Shown: in pieces, positions 18,039 through 27,028 of the stretch | Numbering within the stretch: the first letter of the stretch is position 1 | Layout: every line of letters begins with the position of its first letter | NCBI GenBank assembly: GCA_002749205.1 | Contig: PDOP01000043.1 | Location: 19,075-83,074, forward strand | DNA from: Treponema sp. | Lineage (GTDB): Bacteria > Spirochaetota > Spirochaetia > Treponematales > Treponemataceae | Length of the DNA stretch: 64,000 bases | Reading direction: 5' to 3' | Program-made: the position numbers and the translations under genes | The notes under the pieces: generated by a model | What the model was told of the DNA's origin: nothing | Databases searched by the model: none | The model's input: only the letters and a program-made list of their open reading frames with translations

Positions 18039-19031
18039 ATGAATGAGTCTTTTATTTTAACCCGGTCACAAAAAAACAAAACTCCGCTTGTCGAGGTAAG
18101 AAATTTAAAAAAATATTTCAAACTCAATTTTAAAGAAAGCATTTATGCTGTTGATGATGTCAGTTTCAGTATCGAAAAAGGCGAAACTGTAGGCATAGTC
18201 GGCGAATCGGGCTGTGGAAAAACAACTTTGGGCAGAAGTATTTTAAACTTATACAAGCCAACATCAGGTCAAGTTATTTTTGACGGAAAAGATTTAAGTC
18301 TTGCATCAAAAAAAGAAGCACACGCAATTAAAAAAAGAATGCAAATTATTTTGCAGGATCCTTACGCTTCGTTTAACCCCCGAATGACAATTTCACAAAT
18401 TATTTGTGAAGGAATGGATGCTCATAAAATTTTTAAAACAAAACATGAAAAACAAGAAGCCGTTTATTTTCTATTGCAAACAGTCGGCTTGGCACCGGAG
18501 CATGCAAACAGATTTCCACACGAATTTTCAGGCGGACAACGACAAAGAATAGGCATTGCCAGAGCGTTGGCAGTAAATCCCGACTTTATTGTTTGTGATG
18601 AGCCTATTTCTTCGTTAGATGTTTCAATCCAAGCACAAATTATAAACCTTCTGACACGACTTCAGCGCGAGTTTAACATGACCTATCTGTTCATTGCACA
18701 TGACCTTTCGGTGGTAAAATATATTTCAAACAAAGTCGGAGTTATGTATTTGGGAAAAATAATCGAATTCGCAGACAGCAATTCATTATATAAAAACCCG
18801 CTACACCCCTACTCGCAAGCACTCATTTCCGCCATTCCGAGTACGGATTTAGACGACCCCATGATGAAACGGCGAATTCATCTGAACGGAGAAATCAGCA
18901 ACGCTATCAATCCTCCAACAGGATGTCGGTTTTATAAAAGATGCCCTATGGCAAAAGACATCTGTAAATCCGCCTACCCTGAATTAAAAGAAACCTGCAA
19001 AGGGCATTTTGTAGCCTGCCATTTAATTTAG
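18039..19031 (+). CDS. oppF: Opp/Dpp-type ABC transporter ATPase F
   Basis: Second ATPase of the peptide-type importer, 330 aa. It has Walker [12 protein letters not shown], the Q-loop ILQDPYASFNPRM, the signature FSGGQRQRIGIARA, Walker B FIVCDEPISSLDV and the C-terminal oligopeptide extension with CRFYKRCPMAKDIC. About 12 residues longer at the N-terminus than typical starts. It is separated from oppBCD by the inverted lipoprotein gene and has its own promoter. Presumably forms the OppD/OppF heterodimer. Confidence 0.92.
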   Translation: MNESFILTRSQKNKTPLVEVRNLKKYFKLNFKESIYAVDDVSFSIEKGETVGIVGESGCGKTTLGRSILNLYKPTSGQVIFDGKDLSLASKKEAHAIKKRMQIILQDPYASFNPRMTISQIICEGMDAHKIFKTKHEKQEAVYFLLQTVGLAPEHANRFPHEFSGGQRQRIGIARALAVNPDFIVCDEPISSLDVSIQAQIINLLTRLQREFNMTYLFIAHDLSVVKYISNKVGVMYLGKIIEFADSNSLYKNPLHPYSQALISAIPSTDLDDPMMKRRIHLNGEISNAINPPTGCRFYKRCPMAKDICKSAYPELKETCKGHFVACHLI

Positions 19032-19057
19032 ATTTAAAAAAACTAAATCAAAAAGCC

Positions 19058-19993
19058 TTATTTATTTTTGTTTATAAAATGCAAAAACCGTTTGGGCATT
19101 TTTATTTTAAGCCTTAACTTTTTTTTCGCATCCGGCTCCGTAAAAACAGCTTTAACCGCATGAAGCATAAAACCGTCATCGGACTTTTTTCCGTAAAGGC
19201 TGTCGCCCACAACAGATAGCCCCAAAAAATTAGCATGCAAACGAATTTGATGTGTTCTTCCGGTATAAATCCTAAACAGCACCAATGAATATTTACCGAA
19301 TGTTTTTAACACCCTGTACTTTGAATATGCAAACTTGCCTTTTGTCAAATCAGATGAAGCTTTAAATTTGCGTGCATTTGATTTTAACCTAAAAACAGAA
19401 GTTTTTATATTTCCCTGCGACATAGCAGGAATACCGGATAAAATAGCCAAATAATATTTTTTTACACACCGCTTTTTAAATTCGCTTTTTAAAAAATTTT
19501 GCGTCTTATAATTTCGTGCCGTAATAATCAACCCCGATGTATCTTTATCGAGACGATGCACAATTCCGCGTCTTATAGATTCATCTGTCAACTCAAGCGA
19601 CATAGTTGAAAACTCGTCTTTATAATCCGACACATTCCTGCGATAATACTCAAGTGCATTTACTAAAGTATGCCTGTAATTTCCGCAAGCAAGATGAGTT
19701 ACCATACCGGAGGGTTTATTTACAACAATTATGTTTTTATCTTCATACACAATTTTTAACTTCAAATTTTCAGGCTGTATTACAGTCGGTATCGGATTTT
19801 CCCATTTCAGCTCAACCTCATCGCCATTAAACACATTTTTGGAAAGTTTGGTTTTCACACCATTTAGCTTTAACTCAACCAACCCCGCCTTTAACTTTGA
19901 GCGAACCATACCGGCAATTTTACCGGTACAAAAAACATCAAGGCGAACAGGCTCCTCAAGACCATCGGCTTTTAAAAAAAAGTTTTCTACCAC
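19058..19993 (-). CDS. RluA-family pseudouridine synthase
   Basis: Converts specific uridines in rRNA (or tRNA) to pseudouridine; which site cannot be told. 311 aa, with an S4-like N-terminal region (about 1-75), then VVNKPSGMVTHLACGN, the catalytic motif GIVHRLDKDTSGL (Asp about 145), and GRTHQIRLHANFLGLSVVGD. Start is GTG, with GGAGAG 6 nt upstream lying in the end of the preceding gene. It begins 3 bp after that gene stops, so the two are probably co-transcribed. RluD-like by architecture. Confidence 0.92.
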   Translation of the reverse strand: MVENFFLKADGLEEPVRLDVFCTGKIAGMVRSKLKAGLVELKLNGVKTKLSKNVFNGDEVELKWENPIPTVIQPENLKLKIVYEDKNIIVVNKPSGMVTHLACGNYRHTLVNALEYYRRNVSDYKDEFSTMSLELTDESIRRGIVHRLDKDTSGLIITARNYKTQNFLKSEFKKRCVKKYYLAILSGIPAMSQGNIKTSVFRLKSNARKFKASSDLTKGKFAYSKYRVLKTFGKYSLVLFRIYTGRTHQIRLHANFLGLSVVGDSLYGKKSDDGFMLHAVKAVFTEPDAKKKLRLKIKMPKRFLHFINKNK

Positions 19994-19996
19994 AAA

Positions 19997-20512
19997 CTAC
20001 TCTCCGGCTTCTTCTTCAGAAGGCAACTTAACGCCCGCCTCATCAGTAATGATTGGAATAATTTGAATCGGCTCCTCTTGAATTAGATTTTCCCTTTCAA
20101 GTTTTTTTGCTTCAATATCCCGTTTTATCGCTCTATAACAAACATCAAACAAAGCAATGCCCAAAGAAATACCGACAGCCGTACCGAATATTTTTATCTG
20201 CTCATCTTGTGTCAGCGAAACAGATATATTTGCATTTTTCATAGACCACGGATAATAACGAGGATCCCCACTGTATTTTATAGAGCGGGAAATATCATAA
20301 GTCCAAAAAGAAAGCATAGTAACAAAAGGCAAAGCACCAAAAGTCAAAATCTCAAAACGGCGAATTTCTCTTTGCCACAACGGAAACTCATCTTTCGTAT
20401 AAGGCTCCGAAACCCTGTCAATTTCCGAATCATCTTCACAGAAAACCTGTATCGGAAACAACAAAAAAACAAAAAGCAAAACTGAAAATAATTTTACTGA
20501 AAAACACTTCAT
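19997..20512 (-). CDS. Exported or membrane protein of unknown function
   Basis: I do not recognise this 171-aa protein. It has a clear signal peptide (MKCFSVKLFSVLLFVFLLFPIQVFC). After a charged stretch with REIRRFEI come two hydrophobic segments (ILTFGALPFVTMLSFW and IKIFGTAVGISLGIALFDV). It ends in a Glu-rich tail. This suggests an inner-membrane protein with its C-terminus exposed. Immediately upstream of the pseudouridine synthase gene. Confidence 0.75.
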   Translation of the reverse strand: MKCFSVKLFSVLLFVFLLFPIQVFCEDDSEIDRVSEPYTKDEFPLWQREIRRFEILTFGALPFVTMLSFWTYDISRSIKYSGDPRYYPWSMKNANISVSLTQDEQIKIFGTAVGISLGIALFDVCYRAIKRDIEAKKLERENLIQEEPIQIIPIITDEAGVKLPSEEEAGE

Positions 20513-20568
20513 ACAACTTTTGAATTATAGCATTATTTTTATAAACATACAAGCGTCAAATTTTTTAA

Positions 20569-20745
20569 GTGCAACGCTTACGCTTTTGCATCCACCCCTC
20601 GCCTGCCTTAAATCTTTTGTTTTTTTCTTATAAAAGCAATCGCCGTCTAATTACCATTAGCCGGCTTTATTTCTAAACACAATCAAACAAAAGGATATCG
20701 GCAGTCTCAAAATCAGAATAAGCGTACTGTTTTCATTTTGGGATT
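20569..20745 (+). repeat. Family 1 folded repeat, copy 5 (variant A)
   Basis: TGCAACGCTTACGCTTTTGC (a GTAA-capped hairpin when read in reverse) leads into the element. S1 is CTGCC (20603-20607) with GGCAG (20700-20704). S2 is CTTTTGTTT (20614-20622) with AAACAAAAG (20685-20693). Loop strands are TTAAAT and GATATC. AAAATCAG follows. The 276-bp gap holds nothing else I recognise. Confidence 0.8.
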
Positions 20746-20788
20746 TTATGAAAAATCATCACGCACCGTCTTTAAATCATTTTATCCT

Positions 20789-22129
20789 TTAAAATACTTT
20801 TGAAAAAGCAATACCATCGGAGTATGTTTTTAAACATCTCTCTCTGGCAACCTTATGCTCTACAATGGGAGCAGGATATGATGGCGTATTGAACTCGGGA
20901 ACCCACCTTTTGATATACTCAAAATTAGAATCAAACTTTTTCAACTGCATACTTGGATTAAAAACGCGAAAATAAGGAGCCGCATCACAACCTGTTCCGG
21001 CAGCCCATTGCCAATTACCGTTATTTGCACAAAGATCAAAATCTAAAAGCTTTTCTGCAAAATATTTTTCACCCCAACGCCAATCAATAAGCAGATGCTT
21101 ACATAAAAAACTTGCAACGACCATTCTGACTCTATTATGCATGTAGCCGGTTTTATTAAGCTCACGCATTCCCGCATCAACCAGCAGGTAGCCGGTTTTA
21201 CCGTTTTTCCATTTTTCAAATTCCTCTCTATTATTTCGCCATTGTATCGCATCATACTTTTTTTTGAAAGAAGCATGAGCAACACTTGGAAAATGAAACA
21301 ATATCTGCATAAAAAACTCCCGCCAAATCAGTTCCGACAAAAAAGCCTCATTATGCATTATGCTCTTAATTATTTTTCTAATACTCACTGTACCAAATCT
21401 AAGATGTACGGATAAATAAGAAGTTCCATTTAAAGCCGGAAAATCTCGTATGCCTTTATAATTTTCCAAATTATCCAATTTATAATCTTTTACTTTTATT
21501 TCCGATTTTAAAAATCCAAATTCTTCACGACTTGGAAAATTATACTCTACCTGAAAAGGATATTTAAAAAAGTTTAAATCATTTTTTATTATTGTATTAT
21601 ACTCCTTTAGAGCAATAGTTTGAAAAATACTCATCCACTTATTCTTGTATGGCGTAAAAACTGTATAAGGAGTTCCGTCATTTTTTAATACTTCGTTTTT
21701 TGCAAAAATAACTTGATCTTTGCATAACTTAAAAAGAATGTTATGAGTTAAAAGTAAATCCGAAATTGACTTATCCCGCATAATTGCATAAGGCTCATAA
21801 TCTTCATTTGCATACACAGCCCTGACATTAAACTCATTTAATATATTTTTCCATACTTCAAGCACATTCCCTTTTTTACAATAAATTACACTATTGTATT
21901 TTCCTAAAGCCTTATTCAAAATCACAAGACTGTCGTAAATAAACGAAATTCTAGCATCATTTTCGGGTAAGTTGCAAATAATATCTGTGTCAAAAATAAA
22001 AAGCGGTAATACAGGCAAACCGATATTCAAAGCTTCGTATAAACCAAAATTATCCTCTAAGCGTAAATCACGTCTAAACCAAAAAATACAGACACTGTTT
22101 TTTTTATCTTGAATAATTTTTTTCATCAT
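20789..22129 (-). CDS. phrB: Deoxyribodipyrimidine photolyase
   Basis: Light-dependent repair of cyclobutane pyrimidine dimers, 446 aa. The N-terminal photolyase domain begins SVCIFWFRRDLRLEDNFGL and would bind the antenna chromophore. The FAD-binding C-terminal domain has WREFFMQILFHFP, GYLLVDAGMRELNKTGYMHN, RMVVASFLCKHLLIDWRWGE and DLCANNGNWQWAAGTGCDAA followed by PYFRVFNP. These include the conserved Trp residues of the electron-transfer path. Length is normal for class I CPD photolyases. Start MMKK; AAGGA lies about 13 nt upstream. A photolyase is unexpected for a strict host-dwelling anaerobe but occurs in several treponemes. Confidence 0.94.
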   Translation of the reverse strand: MMKKIIQDKKNSVCIFWFRRDLRLEDNFGLYEALNIGLPVLPLFIFDTDIICNLPENDARISFIYDSLVILNKALGKYNSVIYCKKGNVLEVWKNILNEFNVRAVYANEDYEPYAIMRDKSISDLLLTHNILFKLCKDQVIFAKNEVLKNDGTPYTVFTPYKNKWMSIFQTIALKEYNTIIKNDLNFFKYPFQVEYNFPSREEFGFLKSEIKVKDYKLDNLENYKGIRDFPALNGTSYLSVHLRFGTVSIRKIIKSIMHNEAFLSELIWREFFMQILFHFPSVAHASFKKKYDAIQWRNNREEFEKWKNGKTGYLLVDAGMRELNKTGYMHNRVRMVVASFLCKHLLIDWRWGEKYFAEKLLDFDLCANNGNWQWAAGTGCDAAPYFRVFNPSMQLKKFDSNFEYIKRWVPEFNTPSYPAPIVEHKVARERCLKTYSDGIAFSKVF

Positions 22130-22278
22130 TATATAATAGTTCCTTAATGATTATTGTACACAACAAAATTATTCTAGCACAAGTAAGAAAAAAAAACAAT
22201 CTTAAAATATCATTTCTAAAATCGCCTGATACATAAAAAAATTGTAATGCAATCAGCTTTTTTTTGTAAACATTTCTA

Positions 22279-22307
22279 TTGTTTTTTTGCTTTCTTTTTA
22301 GTAATAT
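22279..22307 (+). promoter_or_regulatory. Sigma-70 promoter of hslO, apparently leaderless
   Basis: TTGTTT (22279-22284), a 17-bp spacer and TAATAT (22302-22307). The ATG at 22314 lies 7 bases after the -10 box, with no Shine-Dalgarno sequence. Confidence 0.5.
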
Positions 22308-22313
22308 ATATTT

Positions 22314-23252
22314 ATGATAGATGCAAAAATAACTGACGAAAAACTTTTAACTCATCTAAACAGTCTAAAAAATAACGGAATGACAATTTTTACACTCGCA
22401 GAAAACACCATTCGAGGTGCAATTTTTGACGCAACATTGTTTGTAAACAAAATGAGAGTGCAACATAACTTGGGTATTCTGGAAACCTATATTTTAGGGC
22501 AAGCAGGAATCTGTACTGCTCTTTTAATTCCCACAATGAAAGGACATGACCGCACCGTTTTTAGATACGATACAAAAGGCCCTGTGGCAGGTTTTAGCTT
22601 GGAAGCCTTTAGCGAAGGCAGGGTAAGAGGCTATCTTTTTAAAAACCCTATCCAAATTGAAAAACCGCTTGAATCCTGGGATGTAAGTCCGTTTCTTGGA
22701 GACGGAATTGTTTCTGTTGTTCGATTTCCGGAAGGTGCAAGAGTTCCTACAACCGGCACTACTGAAATTATTCACAAAAATATTCCGCTTGATTTGGCTG
22801 AATACTTTTTAAAATCAGAGCAAACTAAAACCGCCTTCCATGCAAGTATAAAATTTGATACCGAAGGGCGTGTACTCGGTGCCGGTGGAATGTATCTTCA
22901 GGCAATGCCCGATGCCTCTTTAGAAGACCTGCAAATTAGTGAGCAAGCATTTTCTGCATGTCCTTCATTGGGAGAATGGTATTCGGAAGGCGGAGATAAC
23001 GAAGACATTGCAGTCGGTTTGTTTCGCCAACTAAAACCAAAACTACTTTTAACCCGCGATGTAATTTTTCACTGTCCTTGCTCTTACGAGAAATTTCTGG
23101 GACACCTAAAAAGTTTTTCTACAGATGAGCTTAATAATATCTGCAAAACAAACCCAGACCCGGTTGAAGTATACTGCCATAACTGCTCTTCAACTTACGA
23201 GTATTCAAAAAATACAATACAAAAAATAATAAACTCCACTAACCAAGAATAA
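22314..23252 (+). CDS. hslO: Hsp33 redox-regulated chaperone
   Basis: Cytosolic holdase activated by oxidation, 312 aa. The N-terminal chaperone domain includes NTIRGAIFDATLFVNKMR and the GPVAGFSLEA region. The C-terminal redox switch retains all four zinc cysteines: CPC (about residues 258-260) and CHNC (about 292-295), spaced as in Hsp33. It stands alone between divergent and downstream genes. The start lacks a ribosome-binding site and sits at the predicted transcript start. Confidence 0.93.
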   Translation: MIDAKITDEKLLTHLNSLKNNGMTIFTLAENTIRGAIFDATLFVNKMRVQHNLGILETYILGQAGICTALLIPTMKGHDRTVFRYDTKGPVAGFSLEAFSEGRVRGYLFKNPIQIEKPLESWDVSPFLGDGIVSVVRFPEGARVPTTGTTEIIHKNIPLDLAEYFLKSEQTKTAFHASIKFDTEGRVLGAGGMYLQAMPDASLEDLQISEQAFSACPSLGEWYSEGGDNEDIAVGLFRQLKPKLLLTRDVIFHCPCSYEKFLGHLKSFSTDELNNICKTNPDPVEVYCHNCSSTYEYSKNTIQKIINSTNQE

Positions 23253-23291
23253 AGCTATTTTAATTTAATCTTATGTCTCACGATCAGTTCA

Positions 23292-23409
23292 GGCACTTTT
23301 AAAAATTGAGTTACTTTTAAAAGTGCCTTAAAAAGAAGCTCATTGCATTGCGGTTTTTAGTAGATTTTGGAAGAAATTACACAATTCGTCTGACTTTTCC
23401 AATTTCCTC
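23292..23409 (+). repeat. Family 4 folded repeat, copy 1
   Basis: The hairpin GGCACTTTTAAAA / TTTTAAAAGTGCC encloses ATTGAGTTAC. Conserved AAAGAAGCTCATT, CATTGC, AAGAAATTACA and GTCTGAC follow, and TTGGAA pairs with TTCCAA before TTTCCTCA. It is about 190 bp upstream of the LysM gene. Confidence 0.65.
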
Positions 23410-23437
23410 AGTTTTATGTTAATCGTCAATAAAAATT

Positions 23438-23520
23438 GGGGGGTAGCGGAAAAACAACTGTTTTTGCAAGTGTTTCACTTGCAAAAACAGTTTTTTGAAG
23501 CGAGGGGGATACACCCCCTT
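23438..23520 (+). repeat. Family 2 folded repeat, copy 1
   Basis: Conserved GGGGGTAGCGGAAAAACAA, then a perfect 15-bp hairpin CTGTTTTTGCAAGTG / CACTTGCAAAAACAG, then TTTTTTGAAGCGAGGGGGA and CCCCC. The flanks match copies 2 and 3 but the stem is different. Confidence 0.75.
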
Positions 23521-23554
23521 TAAAATAAAATAGAGCCAAGTCATTATATTTTAC

Positions 23555-23583
23555 TTGACAAATTAAATTTTTAAGTATAAAAT
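23555..23583 (+). promoter_or_regulatory. Sigma-70 promoter of the LysM gene
   Basis: A perfect TTGACA (23555-23560), a 17-bp spacer and TAAAAT (23578-23583). The expected 5' leader is only about 12 nt and consists mainly of the ribosome-binding site AGGAGAG. Confidence 0.7.
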
Positions 23584-23602
23584 ATTTTAATAGGAGAGAC
23601 AC

Positions 23603-24631
23603 ATGGCAAAGTCAATAGGTATAAAATTAGCAGACGGAAGTTTTTATCCCATTCTGGAAAATGGGGCAGTCCACCAAGAGCTTGAATTAACTACTGTACG
23701 CGATAATCAGGAGACAGTTCAAATTGATTTATTCAGAAAGAACGATGATGCTTTGCCTGAGTATATAGGCTCCTTAATGGTTGAAGGAATTGCCGAAAAA
23801 GATGCGGGGGAAGCTACAATTAGCTTAAACCTAAACATTGATGAAGACAATAATCTTTCGGCAGAAGCTGTCGATTTGGATTCAAATGCCAAGCAGGCAT
23901 TAAAGGTTTCTCTTGAGCCGGCCGGAGAAATCGGCGAAAATACAGATTTTGATTTAATTGATTCACAAGCCTCACTTGAAGAAACTCAGACGGATTTTGA
24001 TTATAATTTTTCACCCGACTTTGACGATGAAGATAATGAAAAAACAAAAGGCTCGGGATTGCCAAAATGGCTTTTGGCATTATTTTTGTTGGCGGGAATT
24101 GCCGCTTTGGTAATAGCGGTATTGCTGTTTACGCGTGGCTGTAGAGTAAAAGACCCTGCTGCCGAGCTTAACAAAAAGGAACCTGTTGCAACAAAACCGG
24201 CTGATACTACAACAAGCATTCCGCCAACACCGAGTGCGAATGAACAAGCCAAGAAAGCAGAAGAAGCCAAGAAAGCAGAAGATGCCAAGAAAGCTGAAGA
24301 AGCCAAGAAAGCTGAAGAAGCCAAAAAGGATGAAGAAGCCAAGAAAGCTGAAGATGCCAAAAAGGATGAAGAAGCCAAGAAAGCAGAAGATGCCAAGAAA
24401 GCTGAAGATGCCAAGAAAGCTGAAGATGCCAAAAAGGCTAAAAAAACACCTATTGAAAAAACAGCTTCGGGTGCGGTCAGATATAAACTCAAATGGGGAG
24501 ATACATTATGGGACTTATCTGAAACATTTTATAAAACCCCGTGGGACTATAAAAAAATAGCTGACTACAACAATATAAAAAATCCGAGTCATGTTATCGC
24601 GGGAACTTATATAAATATTCCGCCTAAATAA
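23603..24631 (+). CDS. Membrane-anchored LysM protein
   Basis: 342 aa. A cytoplasmic, acidic N-terminal part (about 1-150) precedes one membrane helix (WLLALFLLAGIAALVIAVLLF, about 153-175). Then come a Thr/Pro linker, a charged helical spacer of about eleven AKKAEE/AKKAED hexapeptides, and a C-terminal LysM domain (YKLKWGDTLWDLSETF ... YINIPP, about 293-341) that should bind peptidoglycan in the periplasm. The spacer probably reaches across the periplasm to the wall. It is followed 31 bp later by a lytic transglycosylase gene, which supports a role in wall turnover or cell-envelope organisation. Confidence 0.85.
   Translation: MAKSIGIKLADGSFYPILENGAVHQELELTTVRDNQETVQIDLFRKNDDALPEYIGSLMVEGIAEKDAGEATISLNLNIDEDNNLSAEAVDLDSNAKQALKVSLEPAGEIGENTDFDLIDSQASLEETQTDFDYNFSPDFDDEDNEKTKGSGLPKWLLALFLLAGIAALVIAVLLFTRGCRVKDPAAELNKKEPVATKPADTTTSIPPTPSANEQAKKAEEAKKAEDAKKAEEAKKAEEAKKDEEAKKAEDAKKDEEAKKAEDAKKAEDAKKAEDAKKAKKTPIEKTASGAVRYKLKWGDTLWDLSETFYKTPWDYKKIADYNNIKNPSHVIAGTYINIPPK
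24248..24445 (+). repeat. 18-bp imperfect tandem repeat in the LysM gene
   Basis: About eleven units related to GCCAAGAAAGCTGAAGAA, each encoding AKKAE(E/D) or AKKDEE. All units keep the reading frame, so copy-number change alters spacer length, not expression. Confidence 0.9.
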
Positions 24632-24662
24632 CACATAAAACAGAATTGAAAGGCGACTTATT

Positions 24663-26744
24663 ATGAAATTAAAACCAAAACTCTACTCAATCAAAAAGAG
24701 TTTTTTGACGTTTGTTTTTTTTGCAATCTTTGTATTCCCCGTTTCCTGTATGGGCAGAACCGATCAACAAATACGAAAGTCAATTTTATCTGCAATTGAC
24801 AGTAATGACTTTTCAAGCTTTCTTAATCCTAAGCATAAACTATTGTCAGAGCTGGAAGGTTTAAATGACGGAAGCCTTTTTTATACCGGCACTCATCTGC
24901 AAGATAGAGGTTACACTCAAGATGCAATAAAATATTTTAGATACGGGGCAAAAAAATACGAAATGCCATACCAACTTTTATGCGAAGATGCTTTGTATAA
25001 AATAACAGACGATAAAGAAAAAATAAATATTTTAAAAAAACGGCTTAACAAAGCAAAGTCCTCCGGCGATAAAGAAAAAATAACCGAGTTGGAAGATGTT
25101 TTAAACATATTATTTTTTCAGCAAGGTAAGTATGAAAATCTTACAAAAGAAATTCCTATAATTTTTGCAGAGACAAAACTGAATGAAGAGCTTATAACCG
25201 CTTTCACCGGTTTTTCGGAAAAAACCACTTCCGTTAAAACAAACTTGCCTGAACAGTTTTTCGATATTACGAATGCCAGAATTCTTTTTTACAAAAAACA
25301 TTACCCAAAAGCATGGATTTCTGCAAAAAAAATACTGGAGTCTGAAAGTCTTGATAACCTATCAAGACAAATTATATCTGATTTTGGGCGAGTCGCTATT
25401 TATGGTGCAACCGATTTTGTAAATGCCGCAAATATTTTTGAAACACTTTTTTTAAAAGCAGAAAAGATTGGAAATATAAAAAGCGATTTACTTTTTGTGT
25501 TAAGTTTTTATACTGCAAGACTTTATACAAAATCAGGAAACAGTTTTTATAATCTGGCAATCCACTATTTTAAAAAAGCTGAAGAAAATGCTACATCAAA
25601 TTATGATTATGATAATGCACTTTGGTATCGACTGGATACGATGCGATTGGACAGCTTCAATGATTACTTTGCTGAATTAAAAAGGTCAACACATCTTTGG
25701 CGAAATTCATACTGGTACGAAGATTTGGTTGACAGTCTGATAGTGGATTTTACAAAACAAGAAGATGAAGTATCATTGCAAGAATTAAAGAATGCTCTCG
25801 ATGCTACCAAACTTCAGGAAGCAAAGGCTCGGCTATCGTATATTATTGCAAGAACAGGTAATCCTGAAAACAAAACTAAAAATTTTGAACTCGCCTTTGA
25901 AAATAATCATAACTCTTTATACTACAAGGTTATGGCATCGTATTTTCTAAACAAGCCTACTTCCTATAAAGGCTATTCGATTAAGACAAAGCGAGAAACT
26001 AACCCGGACTTTTCGGAAGACGAAGCTACGAGAATTTTGCGAGGATATGTAAAGTATAAACTTTACAGACACATATACAGCCAAATGAAAATTTTACACC
26101 CAAATATTTCTCCCGATGAGGCAATGAAATTTTCACAAAGCCTAAACGATGCCGGATATTATGCCTCAAGCATGAGCTGTATGCAGTTTGCTATGCGAGC
26201 TGAAGGAGCAAAAATTAACAACAGACACTTAAAATTAGCATACCCGAGACCTTGGCTTTCAATAGTGCGAAAATATACAAAAAAATACAATGTGCCTGAA
26301 TACATTATGTTCGCATTGATGCGCTCTGAAAGTTTCTTTAAGCCAAGTGTAATTTCACATGCGGGGGCTATTGGTTTAACCCAGCTTATGAGACCAACTG
26401 CCGCAGATGTTGCCGGAAGATTAAAGATAGACAAATATGATTTAAATAACCCTGATACAAATATTCACTTTGGCACATTTTATTTTTCTAATATGATTGA
26501 AAGGCATGACGATAAAATTATGCAAGCCATTTTTGCATACAATGCAGGGCCGGGTAGTGTTAGAAGATGGAAAAGAAAATTTGGCAACATATGTGATGAT
26601 TTAATTTTGGAGAAAATGCCTTTCGCTGAAACCAGAGGATATGGTCGAAGAGTAATGGCGACTGCTGTTATTTATGCGAATCTTTACTACGGTAAATCTG
26701 CCGATTATGTCGTTCGGGAAATATTTCCCGATTTTAATAAATAA
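24663..26744 (+). CDS. Soluble lytic transglycosylase (SLT domain)
   Basis: Periplasmic peptidoglycan lyase, 693 aa. It has a signal peptide (KKSFLTFVFFAIFVFPVSC; possible lipobox Cys), then a long helical repeat region (about 35-530) as in Slt70-type superhelices. The catalytic SLT domain has IMFALMRSESFFKPSVIS (catalytic Glu), AGAIGLTQLMRPTA and AYNAGPGSVRRWKRKF. The neighbour upstream is the LysM protein. The start has AAGGCGA nearby. Cleaves between MurNAc and GlcNAc to form 1,6-anhydroMurNAc (family knowledge). Confidence 0.92.
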   Translation: MKLKPKLYSIKKSFLTFVFFAIFVFPVSCMGRTDQQIRKSILSAIDSNDFSSFLNPKHKLLSELEGLNDGSLFYTGTHLQDRGYTQDAIKYFRYGAKKYEMPYQLLCEDALYKITDDKEKINILKKRLNKAKSSGDKEKITELEDVLNILFFQQGKYENLTKEIPIIFAETKLNEELITAFTGFSEKTTSVKTNLPEQFFDITNARILFYKKHYPKAWISAKKILESESLDNLSRQIISDFGRVAIYGATDFVNAANIFETLFLKAEKIGNIKSDLLFVLSFYTARLYTKSGNSFYNLAIHYFKKAEENATSNYDYDNALWYRLDTMRLDSFNDYFAELKRSTHLWRNSYWYEDLVDSLIVDFTKQEDEVSLQELKNALDATKLQEAKARLSYIIARTGNPENKTKNFELAFENNHNSLYYKVMASYFLNKPTSYKGYSIKTKRETNPDFSEDEATRILRGYVKYKLYRHIYSQMKILHPNISPDEAMKFSQSLNDAGYYASSMSCMQFAMRAEGAKINNRHLKLAYPRPWLSIVRKYTKKYNVPEYIMFALMRSESFFKPSVISHAGAIGLTQLMRPTAADVAGRLKIDKYDLNNPDTNIHFGTFYFSNMIERHDDKIMQAIFAYNAGPGSVRRWKRKFGNICDDLILEKMPFAETRGYGRRVMATAVIYANLYYGKSADYVVREIFPDFNK

Positions 26745-26816
26745 CGCATCATTGCAAATGGCTCATAATACAAAAAAACTCATTAACAAGGCAAATTCAA
26801 CATTTTTTGAGTATTT

Positions 26817-26865
26817 TTGACACACTTAACCGGAAAATTTGACACAGTTTATTACAATTGACACA
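26817..26865 (+). promoter_or_regulatory. Three TTGACACA direct repeats, likely enhancer-binding sites
   Basis: TTGACACA occurs at 26817, 26839 and 26858, spaced 22 and 19 bp apart (about two helical turns each), 100-150 bp upstream of the sigma-54 promoter. That is the usual position for bacterial enhancer-binding protein sites. Confidence 0.65.
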
Positions 26866-26965
26866 GGTATTTTATTAATACTGTATTTTTTAAAGTTTTC
26901 ACCCGTAAATTTACCTCAAAACAGATGATTTTTAGCTGTAAATAGCCTATTTTATAATATAAAAC

Positions 26966-26982
26966 TTGGCACGATTATTGCT
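26966..26982 (+). promoter_or_regulatory. Sigma-54 promoter of hsp20
   Basis: TTGGCACG-N4-TTGCT matches the RpoN -24/-12 consensus (TTGGCACG-N4-TTGCW) at every position. It sits about 47 bp upstream of the hsp20 start. Confidence 0.85.
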
Positions 26983-27028
26983 ATTTATTTAATAAACAAC
27001 AAACAACTTACATTTTGGAGGTAAGAAT

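Noticed and set aside
24001-24492. 163-aa Ala/Ser-rich minus ORF
   Set aside because: Antisense of the LysM gene repeat region; a shadow of the AKKAEE repeats.
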